From assembly GCF_000003815.2 (NCBI RefSeq), contig NC_049993.1, forward strand, positions 17,265,220-17,329,219: a stretch of 64,000 bases of DNA, in the 5' to 3' direction. Positions 12,901 to 20,709 of this stretch are shown here, in pieces. The stretch's first letter is position 1; every line of letters starts with the position of its first letter. This DNA is from Branchiostoma floridae (taxonomy: Eukaryota; Chordata; Leptocardii; Amphioxiformes; Branchiostomatidae). Made by a program: the position numbers and the translations under genes. The notes below the pieces were generated by a model. It had not been told where the DNA came from. It saw only the letters and a program-made list of their open reading frames with translations, and did not search any database.

Positions 12901-13053
12901 AATTCAAAGAAGTTGGAGCCACAACCTCAACTGCTGCTCCCTCAACTGCTGCTCCCCCCAGTGGCTCCAGCCAAAACTGCACCAGATGACTCTGAAGACT
13001 TCGGGTCTTTTTACAGCCTGCCCGGAAGTGTCACCTCCGAGACAGATGGCTGA
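633..13053 (+). CDS. Type I membrane receptor with FN3-like, cadherin-like and EGF-like regions (3' part of gene)
   Basis: Fifteen exons join in one frame with matching phases: 633-852, 1687-1862, 3386-3578, 4087-4263, 4629-4830, 5043-5122, 5453-5560, 6280-6427, 7093-7235, 8043-8134, 8712-8948, 9488-10345, 10714-10883, 11584-11722, 12874-13053. That is 3123 nt, 1040 residues plus TGA. The start lies left of the window. Residues 1-480 look like FN3-type sandwich repeats (YYVTVRLVNGAG and similar) rich in N-glycosylation sites. Then come a Cys-containing segment (around 480-550), a cadherin-like repeat with DENDTP near 648, a bacterial-cadherin-like YTP..FFGEDTV repeat near 780, two EGF-like units (815-892), a membrane helix (about 900-921), a KRR stop-transfer and a 119-residue tail with NPAY (about 955-958), a PTB/endocytosis-type signal. 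I infer a surface receptor or adhesion protein with its N-terminus outside. I do not recognise the family, so no symbol is given. Confidence 0.85.
1073..1686 (+). repeat. Tandem array of a unit of about 234 bp (intron plus exon-2 5' end)
   Basis: The block starting CAGTTGYCATTKAAA recurs at 1073, 1306 and 1541, each followed by similar text. Each unit has intronic sequence, and the later ones include the exon-2 acceptor. The array shows how the 5' half of exon 2 was duplicated. Confidence 0.7.
1455..1527 (+). pseudogene. 5'-half copy of receptor exon 2
   Basis: It has a good acceptor (ATCACCAG) and encodes SGRAAIASSNGIYIDETS, then leaves exon homology at GAGAACCT. It has no donor in the right place, so it cannot replace the intact exon at 1687. 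Confidence 0.75.
1687..1862 (+). CDS. Receptor exon 2 (only intact copy)
   Basis: Acceptor TCTCCAG, donor GAG|GTAAGA, phase 1 in and phase 0 out, 176 nt. It encodes SGRAAIASSNG, then DLSWSRDEPTRYQGDNSS and ends in KESE. This is the only copy in the array with both splice sites; truncated copies surround it on both sides. Confidence 0.8.
1945..2733 (+). pseudogene. Five 3'-half copies of receptor exon 2, each with a splice donor
   Basis: Copies end at GAG|GTAAGA or similar: 1945-2044, 2116-2215, 2327-2375 (shorter), 2489-2550 (shorter), 2634-2733 (donor changed to GTACAG). They encode parts of DLSWSRDEPTRYQGDNSS...KESE with few changes. None has the exon's acceptor or 5' half. The spacers are rich in CATACCATACC. 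Near identity implies recent duplication or gene conversion. Confidence 0.85.
3044..3180 (+). mobile_element. SINE body fragment
   Basis: The run CCTTGAGAAAGGTACTTTAC and TCCTCACTTCACCTGGGTG has the look of a conserved SINE core. A related TTTCCTCACTCCGTCCAGGT lies in the SINE at 52266. No good A/B boxes are left. Confidence 0.45.
3386..3578 (+). CDS. Receptor exon 3
   Basis: Acceptor CTCACAG, donor AGTG|GTCAGT, phase 0 in and phase 1 out. It encodes VVECQWAVGTSPGETDI and a strand ending YYVTVRLVNGAGLVSEKT, a typical FN3-like pattern (an aromatic YY followed by NGAG). Confidence 0.88.
3970..4016 (+). repeat. (CA)n microsatellite
   Basis: CA-rich tract in the intron before receptor exon 4. 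Confidence 0.85.
4087..4263 (+). CDS. Receptor exon 4
   Basis: Acceptor TTTGTACAG, donor TATA|GTAAGT, phase 1 in and out. It begins GVTVLLDPPDTSS, the linker into the next FN3-like unit, and contains two cysteines (SCEQ, DLCGD) and WTRVED. Confidence 0.87.
4629..4830 (+). CDS. Receptor exon 5
   Basis: Acceptor TTTTGCAG, donor GGCAG|GTAAAA, phase 1 in and phase 2 out. It encodes FSVGTSEDSSSDI, which resembles the VGTSPGETDI of exon 3 and supports repeat homology, and ends HHMFQMEPG. Confidence 0.88.
5043..5122 (+). CDS. Receptor exon 6
   Basis: 80 nt, acceptor CTTTTCAG, donor CTGA|GTAAGT, phase 2 in and phase 1 out. It encodes TLFTRLTACHAGHKCAD and KKRTIL. The two cysteines probably form a local disulfide. 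Confidence 0.85.
5453..5560 (+). CDS. Receptor exon 7
   Basis: Acceptor CACTTTAG, donor CAAG|GTAAGA, phase 1 in and out. It encodes PQDKLLTFRNGSSEGIE and ends VNASIIIAKSQ, with two N-glycosylation sequons (NGS, NAS). The start is the only acceptor that avoids an early in-frame stop. Confidence 0.83.
5625..5946 (+). repeat. 43-bp minisatellite in receptor intron 7
   Basis: About seven units with a period of 43 bp (GTTCAGCAC at 5656, 5699, 5742, 5785 and on). The core is GTTCAGCACCAAGGACAGGT with a TTTACCTGTGTGTGGATG half. All forward frames are open, giving false 90-146 aa ORFs. Confidence 0.9.
6280..6427 (+). CDS. Receptor exon 8
   Basis: Acceptor TTTGTTTCAG, donor AACAG|GTAGGA, phase 1 in and phase 2 out. 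It encodes DTGVFKPGAVAAGVLTDRD and ends TDRFLKN. It separates two introns that carry the same 43-bp minisatellite. Confidence 0.86.
6606..6985 (+). repeat. (GT)n tracts and diverged 43-bp units in receptor intron 8
   Basis: Long TG tracts at about 6606-6688 and 6888-6948. Between and after them, GTTCAGCACCAAGGACAGGT units recur at about 6692, 6781, 6853 and 6959. It is the same minisatellite as in the previous intron. Confidence 0.85.
7093..7235 (+). CDS. Receptor exon 9
   Basis: Acceptor TTGAACAG, donor CCAG|GTAAAT, phase 2 in and phase 1 out. It encodes VRKAYGQSFFLASIGG and ends LPRVVFWEP. The VVFWEP..MW run continued in exon 10 resembles the tryptophan-rich lead-in to a Cys-bounded juxtamembrane module. 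Confidence 0.86.
7361..7762 (+). mobile_element. Inverted-repeat element with CAAGCAACTGGATATG ends
   Basis: The left end GTAATAAGATAC is mirrored by GTATCTTATTAC at the right end. CTCAAGCAACTGGATATG near the left is mirrored by CATATCCAGTTGCTTGAG near the right. An inner copy lies at about 7612, and a related half lies at 44855-44880. No coding capacity. Confidence 0.65.
8043..8134 (+). CDS. Receptor exon 10
   Basis: 92 nt, acceptor TGCACACAG, donor GTCGAG|GTAAGC, phase 1 in and phase 0 out. It encodes SEMWKDVHGTCTDSTEAV and DDGTFTVE. Its Cys may pair with the Cys at the start of exon 11 (LCWTT). Confidence 0.85.
8542..8673 (+). pseudogene. 5'-half copy of receptor exon 11
   Basis: Acceptor CCCCTCAG followed by LCSTTAIRTHLSRRSEQRYF and FAVVIIN, about 90% like the real exon at 8712. 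It then reaches a stop (TTGTGA, TGA at 8671-8673) with no donor. Using this acceptor instead of the real one would truncate the protein outside the membrane. Confidence 0.8.
8712..8948 (+). CDS. Receptor exon 11
   Basis: Acceptor CCCCCTCAG, donor TTACAG|GTACTC, 79 codons, phase 0 both sides. It encodes LCWTTAARTHRSRRSEQRYF, an FAVVIIN strand and a cadherin-like calcium-site motif KDPEDDDLVF. A 5'-half copy lies just upstream at 8542-8673; only this one has a full exon and a donor. Confidence 0.87.
9127..9158 (+). repeat. (GT)n microsatellite
   Basis: TG tract in the intron between receptor exons 11 and 12. Confidence 0.8.
9488..10345 (+). CDS. Receptor exon 12, large cadherin-like and EGF exon
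   Basis: 858 nt, 286 codons, acceptor TATCTCAG, donor CGACCAG|GTAATA, phase 0 both sides. It holds the second half of a cadherin-like repeat (GTLRYKPALDFSG, DENDTP), a bacterial-cadherin-like repeat (VTYTPDQHFFGEDTVKFYA) and EGF cysteines (NPCLNGGRC, YTCNCTVGFEGRHCE). A sudden 858-nt exon among 80-240-nt exons suggests past intron loss or exon fusion. Confidence 0.92.
10714..10883 (+). CDS. Receptor exon 13, EGF end and transmembrane helix
   Basis: Acceptor ATCGACCAG, donor AGCCC|GTAAGT, phase 0 in and phase 2 out. It encodes VNGYVCHCEPGWPC (end of EGF 2), then a hydrophobic helix from IVGITVGC to VIFKLW followed by MKRRAEARK, the stop-transfer. The last 9 bases before this exon repeat the last 9 bases of exon 12. 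Confidence 0.92.
11584..11722 (+). CDS. Receptor exon 14, cytoplasmic NPAY exon
   Basis: Acceptor AATTTCAG, donor CACGTG|GTGAGC, phase 2 in and phase 0 out. It encodes LPPGAFLNPAYERMNF, with an NPxY motif suited to PTB adaptors or clathrin uptake, then acidic WNEVEEVQ. Confidence 0.88.
11746..11870 (+). mobile_element. tRNA-derived SINE
   Basis: An A-box-like TAGTCCAGTGGTTAG and, about 40 bases on, a B-box-like GAGTTTGATTCC (11796-11807) form a Pol III promoter. Non-tRNA body sequence follows. It sits 24 bases after the donor of receptor exon 14. Confidence 0.65.
11905..12168 (+). pseudogene. Duplicated intron end with vestigial acceptor of exon 15
   Basis: 11905-12149 matches 12620-12873 (GAGAGATTGTGTAAACACAG onward), including the pyrimidine tract and CAG acceptor. 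After it come GAAC and, 19 bases on, a second GTGAGC. The would-be 19-nt exon reads into TGA, so it is non-coding. Confidence 0.7.
12186..12600 (-). mobile_element. 3' fragment of a non-LTR retrotransposon ORF
   Basis: Minus-strand frame 12440-12186 encodes MGHILRMHKNRHP, then KRNRGRPLGTWRRTVEGEM and a tail of AQDRKDCRKFVSALC. This is the well-known C-terminal end of LINE-type endonuclease/reverse transcriptases, whose consensus has KRKRGRP.TTWRRT. It splits the duplicated intron segment 11905-12149 / 12620-12873. Confidence 0.75.
12874..13053 (+). CDS. Receptor exon 15, C-terminus and stop
   Basis: Acceptor GTGTTTCAG, phase 0. It encodes ELKEAAPNANSKK, a Pro/Gln/Leu repeat (QLLLPQLLLPP) and ends SVTSETDG before TGA at 13051-13053. 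The 3' UTR follows. Confidence 0.88.
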   Translation, partial: ELKEAAPNANSKKLEPQPQLLLPQLLLPPVAPAKTAPDDSEDFGSFYSLPGSVTSETDG

Positions 13054-13714
13054 AGATTTCTTTGCCCTTTTGCAAAATGACTGGAGATTTCTATTATGTC
13101 TTGCAGATTTTATTCAGTGATTTTCTTTTCAAAAATGAGAGCAAATGTTTAAAATTCTTACAATGTAGATGGCATTGAATTAGTTTTCCTGCAGGCTTGA
13201 GTGAACATTATCATATAGATTATGAAAGTAGAATTTGATTGAACTGTATGGTTAGAATTTGTGTGTTACATCATTTCTAGACATGTCATTAGCTCAAGAT
13301 TAAGAATGCATTCCTTTGCCTAGATAGCTGGTCAACTTAGCTTCATTCAGCTGGCTAAGTGAGAACATGATAACTCATTCTATGCAAGAAAGTTTTTGTA
13401 GATAAACAACCTTGGTGTTTATCGCTGCAGATGATTTGATAAAATATCTGATGTTGTCAAAATCTGTAGAGAAAAGCAAAGTACATACTAGTATTCTTCT
13501 GTACCAATGAATAATACATTAGAATTCATCATGATTTACTGTTTTTTGTCATACTATACTTGCACTGTTCTGCACTTATAGTGCTAGTTCATAGTATTGT
13601 AAACTCAGCAGTAACTTACATACAGTACTCAAGCTATGGACTTTCATACGTTATAAGAAATGCAGCTACAGTTGAAATCATGTACTAGCTGTTGTGACAT
13701 TGTATCCAATTCTG

Positions 13715-13720
13715 AATAAA
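13715..13720 (+). terminator. Receptor polyadenylation signal AATAAA
   Basis: AATAAA lies 662 bases after the stop codon, followed by a TG-rich stretch (TTTGGTGTGTCTG), the usual downstream element. The 3' UTR would be 13054 to about 13735. Confidence 0.65.
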
Positions 13721-14040
13721 TTACTCTTGCTTTGGTGTGTCTGCACAAGCTTATGTGTGTCAACGACTTTTACTTAAGACTGCTATACAGTGTTTTATCC
13801 TGGGCTATCAGTATATATTCTTTAAGACATGCTGATATCCTGTAACTTTTATGACATTACAGTGGATTGTTTTTTTTTGGGAACCTGTTACAAAATAAGT
13901 TAATGTGCTTTATATATGGAGCTGGGAATCAATCGTCCGCATTTCCGCAACACAGTAGCACGCACAAAGTTTTCTTTTTTAAGAGATCTTATCCAGGCAC
14001 AAATACTCGTAGTTGAGGAGAAGCATGTCTCAAAAGCACT

Positions 14041-14514
14041 TACCGCCGCCCCAAAGTCCAACCGCCGCCCCAAAGTCCAACCGCCGCCCCAAAGTCCAAC
14101 CGCCGCCCCAAAGTCCAACCGCCGCCCCAAAGTCCAACCGCCGCCCCAAAGTCCAACCGCCGCCCCAAAGTCCAACCGCCGCCCCAAAGTCCAACCGCCG
14201 CCCCAAAGTCCAACCGCCGCCCCAAAGTCCAACCGCCGCCCCAAAGTCCAACCGCCGCCCCAAAGTCCAACCGCCGCCCCAAAGTCCAACCGCCGCCCCA
14301 AAGTCCAACCGCCGCCCCAAAGTCCAACCGCCGCCCCAAAGTCCAACCGCCGCCCCAAAGTCCAACCGCCGCCCCAAAGTCCAACCGCCGCCCCAAAGTC
14401 CAACCGCCGCCCCAAAGTCCAACCGCCGCCCCAAAGTCCAACCGCCGCCCCAAAGTCCAACCGCCGCCCCAAAGTCCAACCGCCGCCCCAAAGTCCAACC
14501 GCCGCCCCAAAGTC
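14041..14514 (+). repeat. 19-bp GC-rich minisatellite, about 25 near-perfect copies
   Basis: The unit CCGCCGCCCCAAAGTCCAA repeats with almost no variation. The period is not a multiple of three and the unit lacks stops, so all six frames stay open (156-206 aa). The peptide period is 19 residues in every frame. It is not a gene; it starts about 320 bp past the receptor polyA signal. Confidence 0.95.
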
Positions 14515-15396
14515 GCAGGAATGGGATCCTAGCTAGCAAACCTACCCACCCACCCTTTTAATTCCAAACAGAGAAAGTGCTTCCTTGCTTTTACATGCTT
14601 TTTGTGGCACAATTCATGATAGAAGAAACTTATTATTGATTTAGACCATTCATTTAAGCCAGTTTATTTTTAAAAAATAACAAAATTTTGTTTGCCTTTC
14701 AAACATATGATAAATTTTGACAACAGTCAGTCCTCTTGATTGTAAGCTTTCAATGAAGCAATCTCACATAAATTATTCTAATCCTCAAAGAGGCTTCTAT
14801 CAGGATGAAATGGTACTGCAGGAAACTGCATATGTATGGCTGAATTTGCCTTGAAAAGTAAAAGTGGTATCCAAATCCACGTGCAGCCCATGTCCTTCCA
14901 ATATGTTCTACTATGGAATTCTAAAAGCACACATCTAAAAATCTCACCTTTATGAATATAAGTCCATAAAAACTAACCTTGAGAGGATAACCCTTCTCCT
15001 TAATGGTCCAACAGTCCATTTCATACTGCTCTCAGTGACCTTTGACTCAAAAATCAACCTAATTACACAACTTGGACCTACTTCCCCAAGTGGTCTCCCA
15101 TCGCTTTCCAGACAGAAGTTTTCTTGACAGAACCAGTTAAAGACCCAATATGGAAAACATTTTGTAAAATTATAGATTAAAGATAAGAAATTCCAGGGCA
15201 AGCTCCTTGGGGACCAATGCTAACTTTGACCTTCATTCTTCCCAAAACCTATCCACATTAGTCTATAATCACAATCAATACAAAGGTCTGAAGTTTCACT
15301 GACTACAAATATCCAGAAACACAAATAGACACACCCCTCTTGGTGAATGGCATTATAACCGCACTCAAACTAAGGGAATAGTCGGATACGGTAATC
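14515..15396. other. Intergenic, no recognisable feature
   Basis: AT-rich sequence with no coding-like frame, RNA gene or clear repeat that I can identify. Confidence 0.5.
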
Positions 15397-15475
15397 TCCA
15401 AGCAGATCCTACGGTAGCATAAGACTGGCAGAGGAGTGAAGCCGGCTTAGGAGTGTGTTTTGCTACCTGAACAGA
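15397..15475 (+). mobile_element. Left half of a TCTCCAAGCAG MITE
   Basis: ATCTCCAAGCAGATCCTACG, a TAGCATAAG block and the GAAGCCGGCTTAGGAGTGTG block match the left half of the complete copy at 22543-22718. No right end is seen. Confidence 0.7.
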
Positions 15476-16241
15476 GGCTTACCAGTGGCCTGAGAAGTAA
15501 ACCAAGCAGATGTAGGTGGGGGACATTGTGGCCAAACTGGCCCTGCAGCTCCAGGGCATGCTGCAAGGGGGCCCAAACCTATACAACTTTCAACTTACAT
15601 TTAACCCTATTCAGACCGGGGGGGGGGCTAGCTCTAAATGTTATGAAGTAGATTTCTAGCGAGGTCAACGCCCATGAAGCCGGTTCTTTCAAATGCAGAG
15701 TAACCAATTAACGCCAGACCGGTGGCACGCGAGGGCCAGGGAGGAATGTTTCACACCTATTGTCCGTCGATTACTAGCTGTTAAATACCGTCAATACATT
15801 ACAAAGGACATCTTTGTGGGGCTTCCTTTAGTTTGCAGCATGTATTTTTATGAGCTGGTCCCTTTGAATGCTGGTTATATAGAATAGAAGGACGGACTGA
15901 ATAATCAGCAAACAACACGACTTGAGTGCATAACGCATATATTTGACAACTTACTACAGCCGTTGTACACCGGGTCATCAGAGACGTCTCTTTACCTTGT
16001 TACAAGGTACAAGTTGTAAGTTGTAGAACTACGTACTGTTTTTATTTTTGTGAATGCAAGGAAATAGCACTGAAACATAGGGTGACACGTACTAAAAGTC
16101 ACAACTTTTTGGGGTGACAACATTTTTGGGGAGTGACAAGAAGCGAAACATTTCAGTTACAAAAGTACGACCGTATAGTGATAAAAAGTAAAATATTGAA
16201 CAAAGAAAACTTTTTAAAAAAGTTTAAAAAATTGCAACACG

Positions 16242-16304
16242 TCAGGTTCGAACTCTGGTCCAAAAGTTAGAAGTCCAATCACTAGTCAACTACGCCACGA
16301 AGCC
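16242..16304 (-). mobile_element. tRNA-like SINE head
   Basis: Read on the minus strand: GGCTTCGTGGCGTAGTTGAC as an A-box region and AGTTCGAACCTG as a B box, then T-runs. The stems are poor, so this is a SINE or tRNA relic rather than a working tRNA. Confidence 0.45.
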
Positions 16305-17003
16305 TTGAGATTCAAGTTGACGAAAAAATAGAACTAAAGTGACAAAGCGCGTAATAAAAGAGACGGAAGTAAACTGTAGGCTCGTCATTTCAAAAAGTTT
16401 AATGGCACGAAAACTCGCTACAGTCCCGTCACCTTTTGATCACCAAAGTAAACTTTTTAAACTGATATCTGCAGTTGTTTGCGAGCAAGTAAAGCTCCCG
16501 CACGGTGCAAAATGACGAACAATAATGCCTGCTTGATTTGAGTTCACGGCATTTGCATGATAAGCAAGGGTGCGAAAAGCTCGCAGTTATCGCCCAATGT
16601 CAGTGACCTGCCAGCACCTAGTAGTATTTGATTGGTCCTCGCTAGAAACTACTGAATGTCAAATAGTCTACACGGGGGGGGCTGGGGGGGCTTTTGAGGC
16701 CCACGCCAACTTCGATGTCCTATAACGCCAGAACGCCTTACGCAAAAGCCACCAAATTTGGTGAGTTTTCCCAAAATATTGTTGGCAACAATTTTGCGAA
16801 GTTTGACAAATTTTCCATTTTTCCGTGTTGCCATGGCAACCGTTTGCTGACAGGCAGTTTTGCCAAAAATCACTATTTTTGGTTCTAACAATGAATTTTT
16901 CACATTTATTTGCTATATTACTGCTATTTTGTTACATAAATAAAATCTTATATTATTTAGCATATCTTTCAAAATTATATATGCATAAATTATGCTAATT
17001 TGA

Positions 17004-17422
17004 TGACGTCATCAACCCAAAATCCAAGATGGCGGACCGTATGGCCAGATCAAGAATAACAAGCTTATTTTCCCTTAAAATTTGTAACTACCTGGTATTT
17101 TTTCATCAAAAACCATCTAAATGAATGAATTTAGTCTATTTCCATTGCCCTTTGTGATTATTTTTTGCAAAAAAAGAAGTTTTAAAAATTCAAGGTGGTG
17201 GATATAATATGGCGGAGCCTATCTCGTATCTTAGATGTGCATGACGTCATTTTATGACGTCATTATGACGTCATCGATGTTGCTATTGGCAATACAAGTC
17301 GTAATAAACATTATTATTCTGTTATCTGCACTTATTGTTACATTTTTGTAGTATAACTTGAAGTTTTCTGAGAATACCCTTTTTTCATAGGTCCGGCCAA
17401 TCTAATCAAATTGATGACGTCA
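17004..17422. promoter_or_regulatory. Cluster of five perfect CRE palindromes (TGACGTCA)
   Basis: TGACGTCA occurs at 17004-17011, 17242-17249, 17255-17262, 17266-17273 and 17415-17422, with further half sites (ACGTCA) up to about 17460. All lie inside the piggyBac-like element. TGACGTCA is the CREB/ATF consensus; any binding is inferred. Confidence 0.6.
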
Positions 17423-17699
17423 TAATTACGTCATCTTACGTCAACGTAACGTCAAACGTCAAATACTTGTCAGATATTATGTCGATATAATGTCCTGAAA
17501 ATTTGGTGGCCTTACGGCACGTCGTTCGAGAGTTAGAGGACTTAGAAGTGGAGGGCCTCAAAAGCCCCCCCCCCCCCTCGGTCCAGGGATGACCAAAAAA
17601 GCCCGGTCTGAATAGGGTTAAGGGTATGTGTCAAAAAAAATCAAGACCACAGCATGTACAAGGCCAAACACGCTAAAATAAAAAGGCCCGCTGCAGTGT

Positions 17700-17812
17700 C
17701 AATAGCCTGACTAAAATCGCGCCCCTAGCGGCCGGCCCTACGATTGCCGCAACTGGGGAGGGGGTAATTAAGCCCAGCCAGCGAGAGCTTGTGTAAACAC
17801 AGGCTACAGTGT
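17700..17812 (+). mobile_element. Short repeat with TAGCCTG / CAGGCTA ends
   Basis: TAGCCTGACTAAAATCGCGC to GAGCTTGTGTAAACACAGGC matches 12553-12648 in the receptor gene. Related sequences with CAGACTA/TAGCCTG tips lie at about 35054-35152 and 36683-36786. Confidence 0.6.
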
Positions 17813-17879
17813 CAAGTTTAATTTCTTTTTTGTACTGTGTCGCTTGTATCGCTGGGCCCTAGCAGTTGCACCAAGGAGG

Positions 17880-18000
17880 TTGCACCTAGCCTCCATAGCA
17901 GGCTCTCTCGGGACTTTTTTTGGCTCATAATACACTTTTGCTGGCCATTTTTGTACTGGGTCGCTGATTGCTGGCTTTCTCTGACTACCGGGCCGGTACA
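17880..18000 (+). mobile_element. Fragment of the MITE family seen complete at 55523-55768
   Basis: CTAGCCTCCATAGCAGGCTC and the TTTTTTTGGCTCATAATACAC block match the later element. The right end is not found. Confidence 0.55.
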
Positions 18001-18957
18001 TGTTCATAGATATGGATGGAATTTGGATGTGTTAGGACTTATCAACGTGGCACAGGACATCTACATAATATTATATCATTGTGAAGGAAACGTGTTATTT
18101 ATGACCTAATATTCCATGGTCTTGTCATTGAAATGTCTTAAATGTTATCATTCTTAATTTTAAATGGTCACATTAACGAAAACAAAGGCAAATAAGCTTT
18201 AAAAATTCAAACCCTTTGCGAGCCTTCCACCATTTCCCCATTCCCGAAAAGACGGAAATTTGGCAATTTGGCGGTCGTCTTAGCCACTTTTCTGGACGCG
18301 ACCGGGAGCGGTACTGCAGATTAGGCTCTCATGGGGTATGTAGTCCGGACCTTTATGATGTGAAAATTTACATGAAAGTAGGCTTCTAGCCAGTGAAAAC
18401 CTTCCAATATATGCCCTAACATCATTACACACATCTAGAAGGCCTTATAAGACGCCAGTTGACATAGAAAGGATAGATTTTAAGCACCACGTGAGGAGCC
18501 CATGTAACACCATGTCCGCCCGTCGAAGCGCCACCTACATTCGTGTATACATCATACCTTGTGTGTTATGAGTAGGTTAATGATAAATGTTGACATTTTC
18601 CGATATCCACCAAAAGCTATAGCCTTTAACTTAACTTTCCGTTTGCTTATAAAGGGTTAGAGACTTCCAAAGAAGCTTGGTCTTCAATCGGAAAACATTA
18701 CGATCTTCCAACTTGCCAACATCTGCTTGGAGTACTTAAAACACATTCGTGCTGTAGTATACGTTGTGTATATCTTTTTCTTTGTATATCATACCCAGAA
18801 GTAAAGTCTTAACACGACGGAAGTGCCCATATTTCTGAATAATTCTAGCTAAATAATTCTAGCTTTACCGTCCCCTAACAGATTGTAAAACGACTGTTCG
18901 GTCCAGCATCATTTACACAATGCTAGAAATATATCAGTATTGCTAACGTTATATATG

Positions 18958-19208
18958 TATATGTCACAGTAGAGATCACGATCCAATAGAATCGTCGATT
19001 CTCCTAGGAGAGATCGCGATCAGAGCTGGTCCTAGGGCCAACTCCGATCGGGGTCTCTCCTAGGAGAATCGGCGATTCTACTAGTATAGATTGCGATCGG
19101 GATCTCTCCTAGGGCCAACTCCTAGCCAAACTCAAATGATAATATTAAAGATATGGGATTCAGACTGCGATCGGGATTACTGGATCGTGATCTCTACTGT
19201 GACATATA
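18958..19208. mobile_element. MITE with perfect 28-bp terminal inverted repeats
   Basis: The first 28 bases (beginning TATATGTCACAGTAGAG) are the exact reverse complement of the last 28 (ending CTCTACTGTGACATATA). The interior contains several CTCCTAGGAG-type palindromes and repeated GATCGGGATCTCTCC. No ORF. Confidence 0.85.
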
Positions 19209-19218
19209 CACATATGTT

Positions 19219-19219
19219 A

Positions 19220-19245
<26 letters not shown>
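19219..19245 (+). repeat. (CA)n microsatellite
   Basis: About 13 CA units right next to the MITE at 18958-19208. Confidence 0.85.
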
Positions 19246-19252
<7 letters not shown>

Positions 19253-20296
19253 TATATGTATGTACTCCCTTTTTAGAACCCACCAGTAGTTATGATATGG
19301 TACTAGTAGTCGGGTCCTAGATAGAAGGCAGTACTTGTTTGCGGATTTTGCACTGTACATGTATTTCGGACGCATCTTAAACCGACTCTATACCATGCAT
19401 CACTGTAAGAAGAGCATTCGTAAACAAGAAAAACACCTTAAGACGATTTCGGTGTCGTCATCTTGCAATGTCCCTATAGTGGAAAGCAGTGCAATGCACA
19501 CAGACTGACGAAAGGACACCAAAGTCACTGGTACGCTAACTGCAATGCAGAAAACAGATCGATAGGCGTCGCTGCTACACCGTGTACTTCCCTGCAACAT
19601 CCTCATCCTCCAAGCAGAGGTTTGGCTACGTACGGCCGTTTCTGACGTGTTTCATACGTTTTTGTCAGGCTTTCTACTAGTATTCTTTTCTTCATTCAAG
19701 GCCAACAAAAACGCCTAAAAACACGTCAAAATGGCAGAAGCCGAACCTCTTTGCTTTCAGAGAAATGATAATCTATTGGAAGCAACTAGTATCTCACTGT
19801 ACTTTCTGAATGTTTCTGATCGACCAGGATACACCTTTCTCATGCGGCGGCCATGACAAATCTAAAACGAGTTCAATGAGGCAAACAAAAGACTGTCCAT
19901 CATGATTAGCAGTTCATCCAATGATAGCCTGCCAATTAGGAAATCGACCAATACGAGAATGGCTGCATGTCAGTCAAATATTTGCATTATTATATCTTTA
20001 TTTTGCATCTCTTAAAGGACTATGGGATCAGTCTACACTACTCTAAATAGCTACATCTTTCAGTGCATAACACTAGTTATAATATTTATTATTTTATCTT
20101 ATATCGTGACAATGTGTGGTTTGGGAGCTGGTTTTAGAAATAAGTTCTGTCTGTTTGCCTCGTTGACCTCGTCTTCGATCTATCATGGCCGCCGCGTGAG
20201 AAAGGTGTATTGGGTAATGACTGATGTGGCCATTTTCTTTAGAACACGCAAGGATTTCATCAGTAAAATTTAAGTCAGTGTGGCCTTACATGTATG

Positions 20297-20342
20297 TGCA
20301 CACACACACACACACACACACATACACACACACACACACAAC
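20297..20342 (+). repeat. (CA)n microsatellite
   Basis: CA tract with one TA interruption. Confidence 0.85.
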
Positions 20343-20683
20343 CTACATGACATGTGCATGCAAACATACAAATGTACTCACACCGGTGCAAACACATGTA
20401 TACATTTTTCTTATGGCAATATTAATCTTGCCACCTTTTCAAACTTTACTAAATGAGACACACAACAACGACACTTCCAGACAAGAGTTACAACAAAACT
20501 TTAAATATATTTTCATTTCATTATCTACCAATATTGTTCAAAAATCTATCTCCAGGATCATTGATATATGATAAAAACTCTGGGAAGATTACGCCTAAAA
20601 CTAGACATTTTTACAACAGCAACAACAGTGGAAGGAACAAGTACACCCCTCCAACGGAAGTATGGGCACAGTACAGAAACCAG

Positions 20684-20703
20684 ATATATATATATATATA
20701 TAT
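20684..20703 (+). repeat. (TA)n microsatellite
   Basis: About nine to ten TA units. Confidence 0.8.
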
Positions 20704-20709
20704 TTATGT

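Larger units (their letters stand above)
15601..17621. mobile_element. Non-autonomous piggyBac-like element with TTAA ends
   Basis: The left end TTAACCCTATTCAGACCGGG is exactly mirrored by CCCGGTCTGAATAGGGTTAA at the right end. TTAA target sites plus CCC tips are the hallmark of the piggyBac superfamily. No transposase frame is visible in 2 kb. G-runs next to CTTTTGAGGCC at about 16672-16700 mirror a GGCCTCAAAAG C-run near 17555, suggesting an inner element boundary and a nested insertion between about 15640 and 16670. Confidence 0.75.

Noticed and set aside
13900-14561. Long open frames (156-206 codons) on both strands
   Set aside because: They are produced by a 19-bp repeat unit with no stop in any frame; the peptides are pure 19-residue repeats in every frame.
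15500-15600. Exon-like stretch GDIVAKLALQLQGMLQGG
   Set aside because: Looks coding for about 25 codons after a TAG acceptor, but no donor or neighbours were found; possibly an exon relic next to the piggyBac-like end.
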